A stretch of DNA of 64,000 nucleotides, taken from contig SVDY01000001.1 in the NCBI GenBank assembly GCA_015057665.1, positions 1-64,000 of the forward strand. Reading direction: 5' to 3'. The notes below the pieces were generated by a model. That model saw only the letters and a list, made by a program, of their open reading frames with translations. It did not search any database and was not told the DNA's origin. Source of the stretch: Lachnospiraceae bacterium. GTDB lineage: Bacteria > Bacillota > Clostridia > Lachnospirales > Lachnospiraceae. Made by a program: the position numbers and the translations under genes. Position 1 is the stretch's first letter. Each line of letters begins with the position of its first letter. Positions 61,105 to 64,000 of this stretch are shown one piece after another.

Positions 61105-62226
61105 TTAAATACTTCCGTTCGTACGGCGTTTATAATCCCGATAAACTTTTATCTTTCTTAAATGATTCATCACACTGTCCATCTGCTCCAGACTGTGATA
61201 CAGGCAGGCCTGATAATCTGTCGGGAATCTTGAGACATAGACTGCCATATTTTCAAGCTCTTCTATCTTCATTTTTTTATGGCTTACGGATGCTTCTCGG
61301 TCTTCGATATATCGAAGCATGGCTGTTACCAGTGCATAGAGTCCGTCCGGTGTGACCGGATACATGGTCCGTTTTCCTTGGAAGATATCTTCTACATCAG
61401 GAATCTGTCCATGGTGTTTACACCAAGCCAAAAAGGCACCTGCCGTATCGGTGCCCACACAGGCGCTGATCTGGGAATATAAATCATGGACTGATTTTCT
61501 TTTTTCCATAATCCGTATCATGTTGGAGACAAACATCCATGTACGTGGTGATGGGAACGGAATCTGTTCTGCAGGAATTTCTTCCTGGCATAATCTTCCT
61601 CTGTCAAATGACAGATATCCTAACACATAAGGATGTACATTATGCTGAACCGCCCAGGTTCTCCACGATTCAAAGTCCACAGTGATTTCATAGTGCTGCA
61701 GACGGTTTGCCAAAGCGTTAGGCATGCGGAAGACAACGGACTTGTCAATGGTACGGTTTCCTGCCCCCATAATAATACAGTTATCCGGAAGCCGGTGTTC
61801 TCCGATACGGTGATCTAAAGTAATCTGATATGCCGCAGCCTGTACCTGCTGAGGTGCACTGGACAGTTCATCAAAGAAAATAATATTCACTGTATCCTCT
61901 GATTCATCCAGGGCAAATATTTTAGGTTTCAGCCATACTGCAAATTCTTTCTGTGCATCTGCTACCGGAACACCTCTTAAATCGATCGGTGAAAACATGG
62001 ACAGACGTATATCTGTCACGATCACTTTTTTTCCTGTATTTTGGCCAATCTCTTCTGCAATCTGATAAACGCCTTCGCTTTTCCCTACTCCAGGCGGCCC
62101 CCATATAAATGGGGCCGGAACCATAGAGAGAGACCAGCCGTCTTTTATGACAACTGTATAGAGCAGGCTCATTTCTTTTATAAAACGGTCTACTGTTGTA
62201 CCCGGAATATTATTTTCTAAGCTCAT
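61105..62226 (-). CDS. MoxR-type AAA ATPase
   Basis: A 373-aa AAA+ ATPase with Walker A GPPGVGKS (43-50), Walker B NIIFFDELSSAPQQVQAAAYQ (about 113-133), sensor 1 in IIMGAGNRT and FRMPNALANRLQHYE as the arginine-finger region. It pairs with the VWA protein downstream (25-base gap), as RavA pairs with ViaA. Its start overlaps the stop of the SNF2-type helicase gene by four bases (ATGA), tying the motor genes together. Function within the pair is probably remodelling of a target complex; the target is unknown. Confidence 0.92.
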   Translation of the reverse strand: MSLENNIPGTTVDRFIKEMSLLYTVVIKDGWSLSMVPAPFIWGPPGVGKSEGVYQIAEEIGQNTGKKVIVTDIRLSMFSPIDLRGVPVADAQKEFAVWLKPKIFALDESEDTVNIIFFDELSSAPQQVQAAAYQITLDHRIGEHRLPDNCIIMGAGNRTIDKSVVFRMPNALANRLQHYEITVDFESWRTWAVQHNVHPYVLGYLSFDRGRLCQEEIPAEQIPFPSPRTWMFVSNMIRIMEKRKSVHDLYSQISACVGTDTAGAFLAWCKHHGQIPDVEDIFQGKRTMYPVTPDGLYALVTAMLRYIEDREASVSHKKMKIEELENMAVYVSRFPTDYQACLYHSLEQMDSVMNHLRKIKVYRDYKRRTNGSI

Positions 62227-64000
62227 GCCGCTGTATCCTCCATTAATTTATCGTCGATTTCCTTTAAGTATTCAGCCAGAGCAGTTACTTCTTCATCATA
62301 AGGATTTCCTGTCTCCAGCTCTTTTTTTGCCTGTTTTTCCTGTGTCAGCAGTTGGCGCAGCTTCTCTCCATGCCGTTCCAGTTCTTTATCCAGATGATCC
62401 AGACAGTGATCCAGTCTCTGACAGACTCCCATCTCTTTCTTCCCGTCCATGGTAACAGAATAGCGGTTACTGCCTTCACGTTCCAGAATCACATATGGCT
62501 CATCCTCATGCATATGTTTTGGCAAGATCACATCAAACCCCTGATATTCATGAAATAAGCGTTCTTTGTCCCGCATCACATTATCTCTCAGAGCATACAA
62601 AAGTTCTTCACCGAAGCTTCTTCTTTCGTCTCTCTTTACAGATTCTTTGCACTTTTCATAATATGTAATGTCTGCCTTCACATTGGAATAACGCTTTTTC
62701 TGTTTTTGAATCATTACAGGCAGACGTTCCTGTAATTCTTCCAGACCAAGAAGTTCTTTTCTCTTCTGTCTCTGATGAATTCTTGCATGTTCCAATCGAT
62801 TTGACACTTCCACACGCTCTTTAATCAACGGATTTCCGATGGCAAGTGCCTTTATCTCTGCATAAGAAAGAATGGTATCCGCGCAGTCGCTTTCATCCCG
62901 ATGTACGTAAGAAAGAGAACCGGACAGGAACTGTGCAATAAATTTCTGTTTATTTTCAAGAATCTGATAGGTATATGCATCAAAGGAACATTCTGTAATA
63001 TATCGAAAAATATATACTTCCTTGCAGCTGTTACCCTGACGGAGAATTCTTCCTTCTCTCTGCACCATATCTGCCGGGCGCCACGGCACATCCAGATGAT
63101 GGACCGCAACCAGACGTTCCTGCACATTACTTCCTGTTCCAAGCTTTGCCGTGGATCCTACCAGAATTCGAATCTCGCCTCTGTTAAATCGTCTTTCCAG
63201 GCTGGTACGCTGGGCCTCTGTTACCGCATCATGAATAAAGGCAATATGGCCGGATTCCACACCCAGGCAGACCAGTTCTTTTTTCAGTTCATCATAAATA
63301 TTAAAACGATCCTTAGGAGTTGAAATGTCCGAAAATGCAATCTGACACTTGTCTTCAAAAGCAAAGTAGAGTTCTGCCATTTTCTGAGCGGCAGCATTTA
63401 TCTTGCTCTCCTTTGTCAAATAAGTCAGTTCCGGTTTTACAAGTCCCATATGGAGCGCTGCCTGTCGTCCCTGTACTGTTATTTTTAACAGGTTATCTTC
63501 TCTTCGGTTCACATCATGATTGCGAATCGCCTCTGTTCTGACCGCCAGTTCTTCAATATAATCCCTAAGCTCCTGTGATTTCTTGACTACTATGTCTGTA
63601 TAGCCCTGAAAGTCCGGAAGATCCAGTTCTCCATTCTCACCCTGATAAAAATCACACACCTCAGAAAACATAGCCATCAATTCTGTCAGATTGTGAAAGC
63701 GGCTGAAACGGGTAACAAAACGTCCATTTTTACTGTCCACATCCACTTCAAAACTATGTTCTTCTTCACAGAATGTATTGATCCAGTCATTAAAGTGATA
63801 AATATTGCACATCTTTAACTCTTCCGGCTGCAGATAATACTGAAGTACATATAAATCTGCCATACTGTTTGTAATCGGAGTCCCGCTTGCAAAGATGACC
63901 CGGCCATCCTGTTCCTGAATATAACGGACTTTTTCTAACATATTGTCCGCTTTTTTGCTTCCTCTGCAGTGAAGTCCTACAATATTGTCTGCACTGTAAT
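62223..64000 (-). CDS. C-terminal part of an SNF2-type helicase (gene cut by window end)
   Basis: At least 592 codons; the frame is open to the window edge, reading YSADNIVGLHCRG upstream of an internal Met, so the true start is outside. Helicase motifs of the second RecA-like domain are seen: SGTPITNSMADLY (motif III), VGSTAKLGTGSNVQERL (motif V), QREGRILRQGN (motif VI). After them comes a long helical tail (about 200 residues) with a beta insert. This kind of tail is known from very large SNF2-helicase proteins, some with adenine methylase domains, in mobile elements of Bacillota. Whether a methylase is present here cannot be seen. It overlaps the MoxR gene by four bases. Confidence 0.88.
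   Translation of the reverse strand, partial: YSADNIVGLHCRGSKKADNMLEKVRYIQEQDGRVIFASGTPITNSMADLYVLQYYLQPEELKMCNIYHFNDWINTFCEEEHSFEVDVDSKNGRFVTRFSRFHNLTELMAMFSEVCDFYQGENGELDLPDFQGYTDIVVKKSQELRDYIEELAVRTEAIRNHDVNRREDNLLKITVQGRQAALHMGLVKPELTYLTKESKINAAAQKMAELYFAFEDKCQIAFSDISTPKDRFNIYDELKKELVCLGVESGHIAFIHDAVTEAQRTSLERRFNRGEIRILVGSTAKLGTGSNVQERLVAVHHLDVPWRPADMVQREGRILRQGNSCKEVYIFRYITECSFDAYTYQILENKQKFIAQFLSGSLSYVHRDESDCADTILSYAEIKALAIGNPLIKERVEVSNRLEHARIHQRQKRKELLGLEELQERLPVMIQKQKKRYSNVKADITYYEKCKESVKRDERRSFGEELLYALRDNVMRDKERLFHEYQGFDVILPKHMHEDEPYVILEREGSNRYSVTMDGKKEMGVCQRLDHCLDHLDKELERHGEKLRQLLTQEKQAKKELETGNPYDEEVTALAEYLKEIDDKLMEDTAA

Noticed and set aside
1-64000. CRISPR array, prophage, integrase or transposase genes
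   Set aside because: No regularly spaced direct repeats and no recognisable recombinase or phage structural protein in any frame; the only mobile-like items are the foldback element and the short hairpin repeats.

Overview
The window looks like chromosomal DNA from a low-GC Bacillota of the class Clostridia, most likely a Lachnospiraceae-type gut anaerobe. The reasons are AT-rich intergenic DNA, strong AGGAGG ribosome binding sites, TTGACA/TATAAT promoters, tRNAs without an encoded CCA end, a CIRCE element upstream of htpG, a yybP-ykoY Mn2+ riboswitch before mntP, AzlCD, EVIT-type iron transport, a CofE-like protein and a spore-type amidase. No transposase, integrase, phage structural gene or CRISPR array was seen. 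Most genes are on the minus strand.

Layout. 0-10 kb: M24 peptidase, azlCD, an ABC exporter, an EamA permease, a MarR regulator, dps with a Fur/PerR-like operator, a YkgJ-type Cys-cluster protein, a cytoplasmic parvulin and a transglutaminase-like protein. 10-17 kb: a 57-aa gene and a zinc-ribbon membrane protein, an OLD-family ATPase/TOPRIM protein, a Nudix hydrolase, a YfcC transporter and pta without ackA. 16.4-21.9 kb: an envelope-stress type module (ABC ATPase, FtsX permease, response regulator, histidine kinase) with an 11-bp direct repeat at its promoter. 22-31 kb: TatD, a CocE-type hydrolase, a HerA-like (DUF853) ATPase, an EVIT iron transporter and a MacB-like fused ABC protein. 31.5-37 kb: a lipoprotein amidase, an ECF sigma/anti-sigma pair, a helical protein, a probably highly expressed unknown membrane protein and a flavodoxin-ferredoxin. 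37-46.5 kb: uvrBA, a PflX-type radical SAM enzyme, an L,D-transpeptidase lipoprotein and a CofE-like ligase. 46.6-54.6 kb: htpG, a 261-bp foldback element, leuCDB, an HtrA protease and a CinA N-domain protein. 54.8-56.4 kb: riboswitch-mntP and two tandem identical tRNA-Leu(AAG) genes. 56.4-64 kb: seven co-directional genes (SNF2-type helicase cut by the window end, MoxR AAA ATPase, HExxH/VWA protein, coiled-coil protein, divergent sigma-70, PHP phosphoesterase, CwlC-like amidase).

The most unusual parts are the final seven-gene array with its sigma factor lacking the usual WW pair, the OLD protein with a four-cysteine insertion, the amphipathic tail on Pta, the unknown membrane protein flanked by palindromes, a small family of dispersed about 50-bp hairpin repeats, and the foldback MITE-like element. 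Functional calls come from motif recognition by eye; no database search was possible.
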